Notes under the pieces: generated by a model
Databases searched by the model: none
What the model was told of the DNA's origin: nothing
The model's input: only the letters and a program-made list of their open reading frames with translations
Assembly: GCA_027579435.1 (NCBI GenBank)
Contig: JANBPK010000746.1
Location: 29,396 to 93,395 of the forward strand
Direction of reading: 5' to 3'
DNA length: 64,000 bases
From: Candolleomyces eurysporus
Lineage: Eukaryota > Basidiomycota > Agaricomycetes > Agaricales > Psathyrellaceae
Position numbers and translations under genes: made by a program
Part shown: positions 44,801 to 56,162 of the stretch, one piece after another
How positions within the stretch are numbered: position 1 is the stretch's first letter
Layout: every line of letters begins with the position of its first letter

Positions 44801-45612
44801 ATTCCAAATCGATGGACTTGCGCATGAGACTGAAGATAATGTCCCGTTCTCTCCCAGCCTGGATGAGAAAAGCATGAGTATTACGACTTGGCCGCCAGGA
44901 TATTTGGGAGTAACTTACTTTGACTCGAACCTGCCACAAGCTCGGGTCGTGCACAGAGGGCATGAGCAATCGCTGCGGGACATCGTTCAAGTCGCCCGTG
45001 TAACGCAACGCAGCACGCCCGCCGTAACGTTTGCTGAGGTCCTTGGCAATTTGCTCAGGGCTCTTGTCTTCCTCGTCGAACTGGCGACGATTATCCAGTA
45101 AAGCATGATGCCTGCGGCTCATATCCTCCGCCGCGTCGTCATCGTCAAACGTGTCAATGAACGCTAAGCCGAGCTGTCAGTACCGGGTCGTGTTGCAACA
45201 GTCTGAGCCATCTCACCACCAGCATCTTCATCTTCGTCTTCGTCCTCTTCATCTTCGTCGCTGACCTCGGCTTCTACATCGAGGAAACGACTGACGGCGG
45301 ATCGTTTGTGACGGTGCTGCACAGAACAACCGTAAATGGTCCGTATGAACTATTAGCGCTACGAATACGCACCTTTCGCCGCTTTTTGCCTTTGGGACCG
45401 ACTTCTTCCTCTTCTTCGTCGTCATCTTCATCATCTTCATCGTCCTCTTCGTCGTCATCATCACGCTCGGGATACTCTTCCTCCTGCTCTTCATCATCTT
45501 CTCTGGCGGTCTTGCCTTTGCTCCTGCCGGCGTCGGTTTGGGGTTCCCGGGGCTGGCCGTAATCCTCGTCCTCGTCAAAGTCGTTCATTGGGTCGTCCTG
45601 ATAGTCTGCCAT
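41804..45612 (-). CDS. SPT5: transcription elongation factor SPT5
   Basis: A multi-exon gene on the minus strand; first exons 45612-45373, 45316-45220, 45163-44919, last exon about 42205-41804. The N-terminus is very acidic (DDDDEEDDEDDEDDDEEEEE), then KGKKRRK. Next come an acidic stretch, FIDTFDDDDAAEDMSRRHH, the NGN domain (LWQVRVK; ERDIIFSLMRKSIDLEY; GMIYVEARSSKQVQQAV; ISRGITLVPIEEM), and several KOW motifs (GSWVRIRRGKYSGDLAQVMD, PGDHIEVFEGEQSGVQGVVE, PGDHVKVMQGRNIDETGLVI, GLQVTVIKGPHKGYVGRIKD). The C-terminal region has repeats of the type TPAWNASSRTPNPYADGGK (about 42600-42880), then GWGGATPGR repeats, the kinase-target CTR of SPT5. The last part (LFDPAVMPHHYHIKIQLHGT) is a final KOW-like region. 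SPT5 with SPT4 binds RNA polymerase II and controls elongation. Several internal introns could not be pinned to the base. Confidence 0.92.
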
Positions 45613-46011
45613 GGTGGTGGTACAGAGAAAAGGGAGTTAGGGACGGGTTGCACGTCGAACTCGATGATGCTGGTCTTTATAGAGTGTCGAAACCCTAACC
45701 TAAAGGCTCAACTGCTCAATATATGGTCAGCGGTAGTGGCAACAACATGCGTCAACAAAGCTCAGCTGCCTTTGCAGGTGCATCGTCCGTATATGAACAT
45801 ATCTGCTCATACTGCAATCATGGGAGCAAATTTGACCCTTTAGAAACCGTTCACCTTCTCTAGGACCGTATGGCCCTTCCCAGAAACACCAGATCACCCC
45901 AAGGGATGCTCCAGCGGCCATCGAACGGCTACAATCCTCTATATTCAGCACCCAGCATTCACATGGCCTCTTAAATTCTCTATTTACAGGACATTCCGCT
46001 CTTTTTTCACC
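45613..46011. other. divergent promoter SPT5 / carboxylesterase
   Basis: 399 bp between divergent starts; cgaaaccctaacctaaag near 45688-45705 is GC-poor and could bind a factor, but nothing definite is visible. Confidence 0.35.
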
Positions 46012-48561
46012 ATGAATGGACCTCAGTCAGGTGCCAAGTCACTCTCCGAAGTCCGCCCGCAACGACACGGCAAGAAGGCTTCGATTCCGTCTCGAAATCG
46101 ATTTAAAGCATGGCCCCCGACCTCACAAGGATACCCAGATATTGGCAACTGCACGATGTTGGCGGTCTTTTCTGTCCTGGTAGCTTATGCGGTCCAAAGG
46201 GCTCTTACAGCGCCGTCTCCGAGTGCACTTGGATCGGACTTGACCTTCTTGTTCCAAAATGATCTCAACTGTGAGTAGCATTGTCACCCGTCGTGTACAA
46301 GGGCATACTGACGCGACATAATTAGGGCAAACAGCTGGAGATCATCACGGTGCAATCCTTCTCAGTACACCAGTCAGCAACGCAGACGCAATCAAAGCTT
46401 GCGCAGGAATCAACGAAACGCTACTTCCAACAGATGGAGTGTATTTCAGGGACGATATCAAGAACTTATTGAACTATGCTGCTCAGACTCAATCTACGAG
46501 CAAAGAACGCCTACTCTGGGTGAAAACCCCTTCTGACACCTCCGAAGGCTGCAGCGCCATTTCAGTCGAGGGAAAGATTCAGAAGGCTCGGTGTAGCTCT
46601 AGGCTGCAGCCTTTATGCTCTCAATCCGCGCCTTACCGCCGGAACACGGCGACCGACCCAAACCCAGCATACCAAGTCCAAGTCAAGTCCAAAGCTTTGA
46701 CAATAGTTGGGTACGTTGTCTAATGTTGCCAAACACGTGTTGGCCATGTCTATAACGACGACTCCTTCTAGAACGCGAGACCACCTTTCTTTCCGGTTCC
46801 TGGGTATCCCATACGCCAGCCCCTTCCAACGATTCAGCTATTCCCAAGTCTATAATGGCACTGGGACCATCTCTGCCCTTCAGTACGGACCTGCATGTGT
46901 CCAGCGTTCCTTTGGCACGGAAGACTGCCTGTCTCTGAACATCTATACGCCGTATCTGCCTCAGAGTAGTAGCGACAGGTCGAATCGAAACCTCAGACCT
47001 GTGATGTTCTGGATCCACGGAGGTGGATTTACCGATGGTGTTTCAAGCGATTCTGACTTCGACGGAGGCAACTTGGCAAGCCGGGGGGATGTTGTGGTCG
47101 TCAATATCAATTACAGGTAAGCGCAGTGCTAATTTCACCCCTCTCGCCACATTCGCTTACATCGAATGAAGGCTAGGAACTCTGGGTTTCCTTGCCCTCA
47201 AGGATGGCGTAACCAACGGTAATTTTGGTATTGCAGACCAAGTGAGTATGCTCACCAGATAGGTGTCTTGAATCTTCTAACAATGCTCAACGATACGAAC
47301 AGATTACTGCATTACAATGGGTGCAACAACACATCGCAGACTTTGGTGGAGACCCAAACCGCGTCACAATATTCGGTCAATCCGCAGGAGCAGGCTCCGT
47401 TCGTGCTTTACTCGCTGCCAAACCAGCGTTCGGATTATTCAAAGCCGCCATCGCTCAAAGCAACCTCGGCGGGTTCGGATACGCCAAAACGTACTCGAAG
47501 TACATGCCAATCGAAGAAGAGTACACCAACTATGCTCAGTCTGTGATATCAGCGGTCGGGTGTGCTGATAGGGATGACACTTTGGCTTGTCTTCGGGAGG
47601 CTCCTGCTCTAGCACTGACTAATGCTCCTAATGCCCCTCGGTACATCGTGGTGGACGGAAAGTATATTACGACAGATGAGCTGAAGGTGGATGGGTCGGG
47701 CCCTGCGGCTCGTGCGCATGTTATGTTTGGATGGACGAGAGACGATGGATCTGATTTCATTGGTGCTTGGCCTGGTCCTGAAACAACTGCTCTCGAAATT
47801 CTTACTAGGTCCGGGTAAGTGATCCGTGCTACACTAAATAGAAAGCTATTAACCGACCTTGCTATCTCTATCTAGGTTGAGCACTGAGATCGCGTCAAAG
47901 GCTCTCAGTTCTGATTTGTTCCCTCTCTCAGCATCCGGACCGAATACTACCTGGAATCTGTTCAACCAAACGAGTCGTATCGCCACAGTTGGACAATTCT
48001 CGTAGGCTCCTTTCTATACCATGCTGCCAATTTCATCAAGCTAAATAAACTTTCAGATGTATCGACCAAGCCACGGTAATAGCAGCTGCCAAGCATCGTG
48101 TCTTTCCCTTCATATACGCCTACCAATTTGACCGTACATACGTCGGTTGGGAGCCCATTGCAGGCACTTGTGGCCCCGCTTCGACAGCAGAATTCCCTCA
48201 TGGCGACCTCAAGCTACCTTACTTCCGGTGTCATTCTGGAGAACTCTCGTATATGTTTGGAACCCTCGGTCAACGCTCGTTGCCGTTCCGCGACTGGGAC
48301 GACCTTGTTATGACGCAAGTGAGCGTTGACATGTGGACGGCTTTCGCAAGGACGTACGATCCCAACCCGTCTTCTGCTTTCTTGAATGCGAGAGGTTATA
48401 CCAATACGACTGTGGCATTGAGGAAAGGAGGAAGGTGGGGAGCTGTGTTGGCGGGATCTAGGGCACCACTTCGACGGATTGATTCACCGTTGTGGAATTC
48501 AGGGTGGGTGGAGGAGGCACAGTGTGATTTATTGGGGTATCCTTTGGACATCTACGGATAG
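46012..48561 (+). CDS. type-B carboxylesterase/lipase-like protein
   Basis: Seven exons: 46012-46270, 46326-46710, 46772-47116, 47172-47241, 47303-47814, 47876-48001 and 48057-48561, giving 733 aa in phase. A cytosolic N-terminus of about 45 residues precedes a single hydrophobic segment (CTMLAVFSVLVAYAVQRAL), a likely signal anchor. An about 150-residue insert follows before the esterase fold. The carboxylesterase marks are clear: LSFRFLGIPYASPFQRFSY, EDCLSLNIYTPYLP, MFWIHGGGFTDG (oxyanion hole), NYRLGTLGFLALKDG, the nucleophile TIFGQSAGAGSVR, and the likely catalytic His in RCHSGELSYMFGTLG. It hydrolyses esters; the natural substrate is unknown. The N-terminal membrane anchor and insert make it longer than most secreted members (about 550 aa). 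Confidence 0.87.
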
Positions 48562-48701
48562 ATAAATACCTTTTTCGTTGGTGCTCGGACAAATTAAAGC
48601 AGAGAATCGAAATACATGATTTTTGATTTGCAGGCCACCTGAGCTTAATTTGGCCCCGACGGATCACTTCTTCACTACGGACCACCATCATCCTCTTCAC
48701 C

Positions 48702-48955
48702 ATGGCTCGGCCAGAACTGCCTCCTCAAGCCAAACGCTTGCGTACTATCATCATTACTCTCCCAATCCTCGTCGCAACCTCAGGTTAGGACTCAGGTTGC
48801 CTCGCGTCACTCATCCTGCTAACCGACCGTGCACCTCAGTTGTGCTTTACAAAAGACAAGTCCTCGGTGAACCACAAAGGACTTTACCGAGACCACAGCA
48901 ACAGCAAACGAACACTACTCACGGCTCCAACGATTCAACAGATAGCAAGCTTTGA
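48702..48955 (+). CDS. 65-aa single-span small protein
   Basis: Two exons (48702-48783 and 48840-48955) join in phase to MARPELPPQAKRLRTIIITL, PILVATSVVLYKRQVLGEPQ, RTLPRPQQQQ and a polar end. The basic N-terminus, one hydrophobic segment (TIIITLPILVATSVVLY) and a following KR suggest a mitochondrial inner or outer membrane microprotein, but I cannot name a family. It lies tail-to-tail with MIC10, whose stop is 164 bp away. GT-AG introns and good phase support it as a gene. Confidence 0.6.
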
Positions 48956-49118
48956 AGGAACGTAGGGCTGGGCAGGCCTGGCCAGGTAGTCTATTGTCCA
49001 AATCTCTGAATCTAATACCCAACCGTTACACAATGTCTCGAAAGAAAAATATCCGCTTCGTGTGTCCCCCAGGACACCGTCGCCTGGAGAAGGATAGGTG
49101 GTAGGTGGAATAGTCGTT

Positions 49119-49602
49119 TTATTTGCTGGCGGGAGCCTCGACTGCAGACACGATACGTGTTCCGGGGATGCGAGCAGGGTTGAAGGAGCGGTCGCAGTCG
49201 GCGTAGGCGGCACCGGCGCCGAAGCCCGTGCCCAAGGCAATTGGCCATGTCCGTCCTGGAAATTCGAGCAATGTGAGGGAGGTGGGAATGGGTGAATGGA
49301 TGGAATACGAACGGCGGAAGAGAATCACGGATGAGACGACGCCGACTCCGAAGCCAACACCACTACGAAAGGTTCAGCATTTCAACTAAACTGTAGAGAG
49401 GATAAACGTACGCCTTAACGATGAGGTCGGCCACTGGGAATCACACAACAGTTAGTTTACTGTTTCGCGTTCAAACTTGCAATAGACATACAGCATCGAT
49501 CGTACTAGAAAATTCTGAGTAATTTCGCCATTGAATGACAATAAGGCTCACCTTTTGGCCAATGATATCCTCGCTCGACGTTGGCTTTGGTGTCGCAGAC
49601 AT
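49119..49602 (-). CDS. MIC10: MICOS complex subunit MIC10
   Basis: Five exons on the minus strand, two of them tiny: 49602-49552, 49504-49492 (13 nt), 49433-49412 (22 nt), 49362-49313 and 49255-49119, giving 90 aa in phase. The protein runs MSATPKPTSSEDIIGQK, YDRCLADLIVKAGVGFGVG, VVSSVILFRRRTWPIALGTG, FGAGAAYADCDRSFNP and a short tail. These are the Mic10 marks: SEDIIGQKWD-like start, two membrane spans each with a G-x-G-x-G motif and YADC. Mic10 oligomers bend the mitochondrial inner membrane at crista junctions. The human protein is 78 aa. The first Trp of the family (QKWD) is Tyr here. It is head-to-head with BRO1 (238 bp). Confidence 0.88.
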
Positions 49603-49840
49603 TTTGCTCGATGAATGAGAGGGTCGGGAACAACCGTGCACGACGTTCCAGGTTGGTGCCGAGTTTGGTTCCGCCGCCTTTGCCAAACAAAGTCCCTGAT
49701 TGCAGTTGACGCACGCTGATGCATGATGCCGAGCAGGTGCGCAGCGCACTATCCTCGATTGATGCTGCACTAGACTGTGCACATATTCTTGGTCGCGACC
49801 ACTTTCCTACAACGACGACAACGACGACGACCAACGCAAG
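49603..49840. promoter_or_regulatory. divergent promoter MIC10 / BRO1
   Basis: 238 bp between starts, ending in a run of acg/acgac repeats (about 49811-49833) in the BRO1 leader. Shared regulation is inferred from layout only. Confidence 0.35.
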
Positions 49841-52800
49841 ATGGCACACCAATCGCCTATGATTGCGATACCCAAGAAGGGTACTGACGAGGTCGACTGG
49901 ACGAGTCCGATCCGTAATCTAATTGCCCAATCGTACGGGGAGAGCCCGGATAACTACGCAGCGGAATGTGCGGCGCTGCAACGATGTAGGCAGGATGCTG
50001 TTAGAGGCGCTGGAAGCGACATGACTGGTGCGCTCATCGACGTTCCCTCTCCGCACAATACCCTAACATTCAGCTCCTCTCAGCCAGGGACCTGCTCTAC
50101 AAGTACTTTGGGCAACTCGAGTTGCTGGAGCTGCGGTTCTCAGAGATTCGAGTCAACTTTCCCTGGCGTGACGCGTTCACGAACAAGTTGATTACCCAGA
50201 CGTCGATAGCCTACGAAAAGGCCTCGATTCTGTTCCAAATCGCCTCGACACATTCATCTATCGCGGCCTCTCAGAGTAGATCTGACCCTGAGGGTCTGAA
50301 GAGGGCTTTCCACTACTTCAAGACGTGTGCTGGGATGCTCAACTATATCAACGAGAACTTCCTGCATGCACCCTCGACGGACCTCAGTCGTGACGTCGTC
50401 AAGTTCCTCGTAAACATCATCCTGGCCCAAGCAACCGAGGTGTTCTTCGAGAAATGCGTCGACGAGAAGAAAGCAAGTCCGTTGGTTGCCAAGATTGCCT
50501 CCCAGGCAGCATCCCTTTACACATCTCTCAGCGAAGAGGTGAAAGAGTTTATGGGCAAGGGTATATTCGATCGTAACTGGGTGACTTTGATCCAGGTAAG
50601 CGCAATTAACCTATAATAGCATCAAGTATGCTAACACTCATCCACTCCAGATTAAAGCCAAATATTTCAATTCCCTAGCCCAATACCACCGCGGTCTAGC
50701 AGACGACGCAGCAGACAAACACGGCGATGCGCTCGTCCGCTTCACCCAAGCCGAGTCTCTCGCCAAAGAAGCCAACCGATCTGCCATCAGCTTCAACTCC
50801 ATGTTCGTCTCCACCATGTCCCCCACCTTGCCTCCCGACGCAGGAAGCTCTCTGCAAGAGCGGACGAAAGGCCATCTCGTCATTTGCACGGACAAGAAGA
50901 ACGAAGCGCAGAGACAGAATGATCTCATCTATAACGCAGTCTTACCTGCGCCCGAAGCTCTTCCGAACATTGAGAAGGTCGCCGTTGCTACACCTATCCA
51001 TATCCATGAAGTCTACGGAGCGCCTGAAGTTCAGAAGACCATTGGACAGGATATCTTCATCCGGCTTATCCCGCTGAGCGTGCACGAGAGTGCGAGTGTC
51101 TACTCTGAAGAGAAAGCCAAACTCGTCAGAGGGGAAGTGGAGAGGGCTGAATCGGCGGAAGGCGAAGCTCGAAGTGCTATCGACGGACTCGGGATCAAAG
51201 AGGGGTTGGTGCGCTTCAAAGCCATGGCAGAAGGGGAGGTTGAAGGGAGCGAAGAGGTACCAATGGAAGTTCGTCGTTGGAAGGAAGACATCTCGGTTAT
51301 CGAAGAGCGGGAGGGCGTGGATGGGCTCATGGCACAGCTGAACAAGCTGAAGACAAGCGTTCACCGCGAGCTGGAGGGGGTGTCTCACGAACTTGATGTC
51401 GAGACGAGGGACTGCGAAGCCATGCGGGTGAAATATGAGCATTTGTGGGCTCAAGCTCCCAGTGCTACACTGACGAAAACCCTGCGTGGTGATCTTAAGG
51501 CCCACTTCGGTGCATTGGAGGCAGCGGCAGCGTCGGATAGGCAGGTTGTTAGTCTGTGGGATGCTGTTAAAGGTGATATCCAGATCTTACTGGGCCCTCA
51601 GCTGGAAGGCTTGTTCAGGGAGCGGGCGGGGACGAACACCAATAATCTCTTGGACTTGGACATTGGCGGCGAGGCTGACGATGCTAAGGAACGGGAGAAA
51701 ATTGGAGGTTATGTCGAGCAGATTGAGGATAGGCTGAAGAGGCTCCACCTCATTTCTCGGGAGAGGAGCGAGGTCATCAAGGATTTGAAAGACAAGGTAA
51801 GCCAAGAGACTACTTCAACGAAAGCCGCTGTAACTGAATTCTGTGACCCGCAGATCCAAACGGATGATGTGTCACACTTGTTGTTGCTCAATCGGAGGAA
51901 TACTGGCGTTGAACCTGCACTCTTCGCTGCAGAGTTGGAGAAATTCAAGCCATACCAACAGCGTCTAGCTGCCACAATCCATCACCAGGACGTGTCTATT
52001 CAGGAGCTAAAGTCGCTTTGGAAGGGCCTGAAAGATCTCGCTGGGCGTGGTCCAGGAGCCAGAAAGTGGGAAGAGAGGGAAAAGCGCAAAAAGGATACAG
52101 TCAGGCGTTTCTCCAGGGCTAGAGACGTCTACATGGAAGTTAGGGATGGCTTAGCGTGAGTCACTTCGTTCAGAACGATGGCTTTTATTGACGATTTTTG
52201 TAGTAAGGGACTCCAGTTCTACACAGAACTTACAGGGCTCGTGCAAAAACTCAAGGAGAATGCTCGTGGATACATAGCTGAGCGGAAGACAGAGCGAGAG
52301 AGCCTTGTTTCCAAGTTGGAATTGGAGAAAAGGCTGTCGGCACCCCCGTCTCAACCTCCACCATTGGCTGCAAAGCCTCCTGTTCCACCCCCGCCAGGGA
52401 AATCCAGTCTGGAGGCTTCTTTGGCGTCTATGAGTCTTACCGACTCTCCTGCCGCACGATCTCCCCCTCCCTCTGCACCATCTTGGCAAAGCCCGGCTCA
52501 ACCATATACTCAGCCGTATGGTACCACTCAGCCACAATTACCGCCATCCCGTCAGCCTACGTATTCATCTCCTCCTCCGCCTCCACCATCACAGTATTCC
52601 TATCAACAATATAACAATGCCCCTGCTATGTCGCCCCCGCCACCCTCGACACAGCATTATAGCCCTGCTCCTCCGCCTCCGCCTCCTCAACAACAGTCTT
52701 CGAGTTTCTTACCTCCACCGCCCCCTCGGCCCGTAACTCAGTCGTCTTATACGCCTTCAGCACCTCCTGCGTCTGATCCATACGCGAGTTTGGCGATGTT

Positions 52801-53266
52801 CAATCCTACTAATGCTGCGAGCAACACGGGTACTCCTTCTGCTCCTCCACCTCCTCCTCCGTCTGCACCACCTGCTTCGTCGCAGCAACAGCAACCGCAG
52901 TATGGGCAGCAGCCCCAATATGGTCAGCAGCCACAGTACGGACAACCTCAGCAGCAACAACCACAATATGGGCAACCTCAGCAGCAACAATACGGGCAGC
53001 CCCAGCAGCAGTATGGTCAACAGCAGCCTTATGGCGGCGGGCTGCCGCCTCCACCGCCCCCGCCTCCTGGAGGGTATGGGTATCAGCAACAGCAGTCCCC
53101 GCCCCCGCCCCCGCAGCAGCAGCAGGGGTATGGTGGGTTCCCGCCGCCTCCTCCGCCGCCTCAGCAGCAGCAACAGCAGTACGGCGGTTATGGTCAGCAG
53201 GGGCAACAGGGACAGCANCNGCAGGGGTATGGAGGGTATGGATATCAGGGGTATGGGCAGAATTGA
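49841..53266 (+). CDS. BRO1: BRO1-domain protein (ESCRT-III-associated, Bro1-like)
   Basis: Exons 49841-50027, 50084-50595, 50651-52155 (with a likely 57-nt in-frame intron at 51797-51853) and 52204-53266. The product is about 1069 aa, or 1088 if that intron stays. The BRO1 domain fills about residues 7-370: [75 protein letters not shown], and [20 protein letters not shown] long helical V-type domain follows (coiled, about 380-790), then a P/Q-rich tail of PPPP blocks and repeated YGQPQQQ units to QGYGQN. Bro1 recruits deubiquitinase and Snf7 (ESCRT-III) in multivesicular body sorting. The related Rim20/PalA lacks so long a YGQ tail, so Bro1 is preferred. Two N symbols at 53219 and 53221 fall within the tail. 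Confidence 0.85.
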
Positions 53267-53565
53267 GTTCGAATAGGTGTTGACAAGGGTGGTATGGTTT
53301 NGATGGACATTCTACGAGCTTGATGTTTTGTAAGAGGTTTGTACTGTAGATCGATTTGGNGGNTAGTATGTACTTATTGGTGGGTGTATTATGAGCGCGA
53401 ACGAATGGTCCATTTTTCTATGAGATAAAGTGACAGNAGGCGATAGTATACTGCTCATGTTTCNANNCNNNNNNNNNNNCNNCNGAACGCGGTAGGCAGC
53501 AGTCNGCGCGCGTCAGGCACCTGCAANGCTCAGTCGGACGACGCGANCCCTCCACATTATCCCTT

Positions 53566-54153
53566 CTACGANGAACTAGACGANGGCGCAGATGGGCTTG
53601 CTGACGTTGAAGGTTTGGCCGAGGGAGCCCCCGTCGACCCATAAACTAAATCCCGTCCCCATTCCAAAGCACGTCGATCCCACTCCCTGAATCCCGCAGC
53701 GAGGTAAGCAATCTCCTGGTTCCATTTCGCTTTGATGTACGATGAGAGCTCGTTATGTTCTATACGGGCTGATGCNGGAGGAGGTGCNTGGATGAGGGTG
53801 GGTGTTTCGGTGAGGCGGAGGGTTAGGCGGTGAAGACTAGTGATTAAAGNATGANATGAGATGGAATTATGAGGTAGTTAGTTAGCACTGCGAGTGTTTA
53901 TGTGAAGAGGNNGTTTGGAGCGTACTCTCGTCTGTGCTGCTCAGTCCTACATAGAACACAAATGAATTCAAGTTATTGAGGCGCTCGATAGGTGCAGACA
54001 GCGATACGTACCTCGTTGAAATGAGGTTGGAAAGTCCATAGTAAACCTGGCTTTTCCGGNTATTGTTAGCTTGTATNTCATNGTCTCTGCGTGNAATNTA
54101 CCCACCCCGCCAGCTACTAGGGCTCCAGATAATGGCCCTGCGAGGAAGGACAT
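53566..54153 (-). CDS. MIC12: MICOS complex subunit MIC12
   Basis: Four exons on the minus strand (54153-54106, 54046-54012, 53946-53926 of 21 nt, 53836-53566) give 124 aa in phase despite N symbols. The product runs MSFLAGPLSGALVAGGVYYG, LSNLISTRTEQHRRDLHRLT, LRLTETPTLI, ELSSYIKAKWNQEIAYLAA, FREWDRRALEWGRDLVYG and an S-rich tail. The opening with the membrane span (GPLSGALVAGGVYYG), the TE.HR.DLH motif and the W..E....W..RA..W end are those of fungal Mic12 (Aim5). It sits on the other side of BRO1 from MIC10. Mic12 couples Mic60 and the Mic10 subcomplex. Confidence 0.78.
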
Positions 54154-54474
54154 GGTGGTGAAGTGANGACCGGGGGTTGATCGGGGATGGGAAAGTCGAC
54201 CGGAAAGTTCCGNCGCCGCTTTGGCTCGNTGNNCNCGATNTTCNNNATGATCAGCAGTTNAAATTGGTCTCTCGTATGTACTCTCGTGAACCAACTCTCG
54301 GTGAGAGAAGAATAGTTGCTCTTTCGATCCCGTATGTNTATTTAATGCTTTGAACATCTAATTGAGTTNGAATAAGTGCGTATCTNTATTNTATACACNC
54401 TACGCCTNTNGCAGAACTGATTCGTTCGCNNNGGCATCAGTTTTCAGAGTTCTACTCTGGNATGCGTTCAATCA

Positions 54475-55278
54475 TCATAACCGATTCAGTGGTTCCGCTC
54501 GTGCCCCTCTCTTCGTCTGGAGTAGCCTAACCCTTCTATCAGTACCCTTTTCGACTTTAGAGAATCGATACGATATACTCACAGCTGCTTCCTTCGCATA
54601 CTTNTCGGCCTCGTTCCAAGCTCTGGGAATTAACCAGAACTGAACATGGCAGCCATTCTTCTCGAGCTCTCTCAGCTTCGCAAGCAGAGCCTCCCACAAT
54701 ACCCTATTCTTCACCGCNGCACCNGTGCTTGTCNTCCAACCATTCACCCTCCATTTGTGAATTCNTTCGCAAATCCCCTGCACCATGTACTCGCTATCGG
54801 TAGCGATTATGATGTTGTCGAAACCCTCCCCGGTCCAGAATCTTAACCCAAGGGCAATAATCGCGGCCCGTAGCTCGGCTCTGTTGCTTGTNTGACGCTC
54901 TCCATCGAGTTCCAAGGCGTGTTTGATGGGTTTGTACCACGCCTCTGGAGAGAATACGACTGCACTACCGCCTCGAGGCTCACGAGGTGCGTCTGGCCCT
55001 GCACCGTTATCTAGGCAAGCGCCATCCACGAAGAAGAGAGCTTGGGAGCGTTCTCTATCGGTTTTGCGAATGAACCGGTATCCTGGGAGAGAGCACTTGT
55101 TCTTTGCGACCGCGAAGAGGTCAGCTGGGGTCGCTGTTGGAGGTTCTGGATGAAAGCGACGGTTGCGATCGGCAATGTTCTGTGGAATCGCGGAGAATTG
55201 GCTTAGCGTAGTCGGAATGCGATCTCGTTCTGGGACTGGTTGGGTNTGCAAGAGAGGTGGGACTTCGTTCTGGGACAT
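54475..55278 (-). CDS. ribonuclease H (RNase H1-like domain)
   Basis: A 267-codon frame on the minus strand. It begins MSQNEVPPLL, has an about 85-residue linker, then the RNase H fold: ALFFVDGACLDNGAGPDAPR (first catalytic Asp in VDGAC), GGSAVVFSPEAWY, RAELRAAIIALGLRFW (catalytic Glu), NIIIATDSEYMVQGIC (catalytic Asp) and IPRAWNEA.KYAKEAAV (normally carries the last catalytic Asp, here an N codon). The region before the fold lacks the hybrid-binding domain of RNase H1, so it may be a short RNase H of the fungal type. It cuts RNA in RNA-DNA hybrids. I considered a retrotransposon origin; there are no adjacent reverse transcriptase or integrase pieces, so a host gene is preferred. Confidence 0.78.
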   Translation of the reverse strand: MSQNEVPPLLXTQPVPERDRIPTTLSQFSAIPQNIADRNRRFHPEPPTATPADLFAVAKNKCSLPGYRFIRKTDRERSQALFFVDGACLDNGAGPDAPREPRGGSAVVFSPEAWYKPIKHALELDGERXTSNRAELRAAIIALGLRFWTGEGFDNIIIATDSEYMVQGICEXIHKWRVNGWXTSXGXAVKNRVLWEALLAKLRELEKNGCHVQFWLIPRAWNEAXKYAKEAAVSISYRFSKVEKGTDRRVRLLQTKRGARAEPLNRL

Positions 55279-56162
55279 CGTGGTGTGGTGTANCGAGGGA
55301 AAAAAGACGAAAGCGTGAGTCGAAGATCGTCTGCTTCCCGCCTCCGCCTCGTGCTTTCGATCGAGTTTAGGGCAGACTCCGTGCTCATTNCTTCACGTTN
55401 TCAATGTTTGGGGAATACACCTCACCCTTGGTCNTTTACCATAATTTNGCTGCACTCGCCATCATCGCGGACCTATGAAGGCTTTTACAGAAATGAAGAA
55501 GTTCCCATAGGTGTCTTTACGATAAGAATCTTGGACATGAATCGACGGTCGTGGTGGAGCTCCTGACACCAAGGCCTTCTAAAGTCAGGAGTTAATTTGT
55601 GTAGCTCAGGCCGGCTAGCATTCCGAGGTTTTCGAACCCTTCACCGGCTTTCAATTTTGAGCAGACGGACGGCTGTCAGCANCCGAAGACCAAGGCCTGC
55701 TGTTTCAACTTACGTGTATGAAATCGCGGGTACTAATAGACCCTATGATGATCATGCATGTGTTGTTCCATCCGCNCAGGTTAATTCATTTGCAGCTAAG
55801 CGCTACCTCAAGGCGGGACCCTTTCNACAGCTCTCCAGAGCTCTACCGACCGCTACTGCACTTTCGTCATCAATATACATGATGCAACCGGCACAAATAC
55901 TCTGCTATAGGAAGCGACCATCCCTGACCGTCCGAGGTCCTTCGATTCCCATGCGCAACAAGTGACATGACAAAAACTGGGCGGTTTAACAACGGACCTC
56001 CCACATGGGTTGACTGCTGGGTGCCGTTGTTATTGCATTTATCATTTCCCCGCACAGGCTCCGGTTGAGACGACCAGGTACCTTGGGTGCTTTAAATACG
56101 GTCGACGTCGTTGCCCCCGCTGCGGTTCCCTTTCACCTCGAGCTCCACAATTCCTTGACACG
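55279..56162. other. intergenic, no gene seen
   Basis: About 880 bases between divergent genes (RNase H and the methyltransferase). Short frames exist but show no domain. N symbols are frequent up to 55830. Confidence 0.4.

Noticed and set aside
45308..45562. 84-codon plus-strand frame with a run of serines
   Set aside because: It is the mirror of the acidic N-terminus of SPT5.
52757..53206. 149-codon minus-strand frame rich in L and R
   Set aside because: It is the mirror of the P/Q-rich tail of BRO1.
54475..55278. RNase H as part of a retrotransposon
   Set aside because: No reverse transcriptase, integrase or long terminal repeats lie next to it, and its N-terminal linker is not transposon-like.
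55598..55640. A tRNA-like A box (tagctcaggccgg) and a ttcgaaccc word
   Set aside because: The two boxes are only about 25 bases apart and no acceptor or anticodon stem forms.
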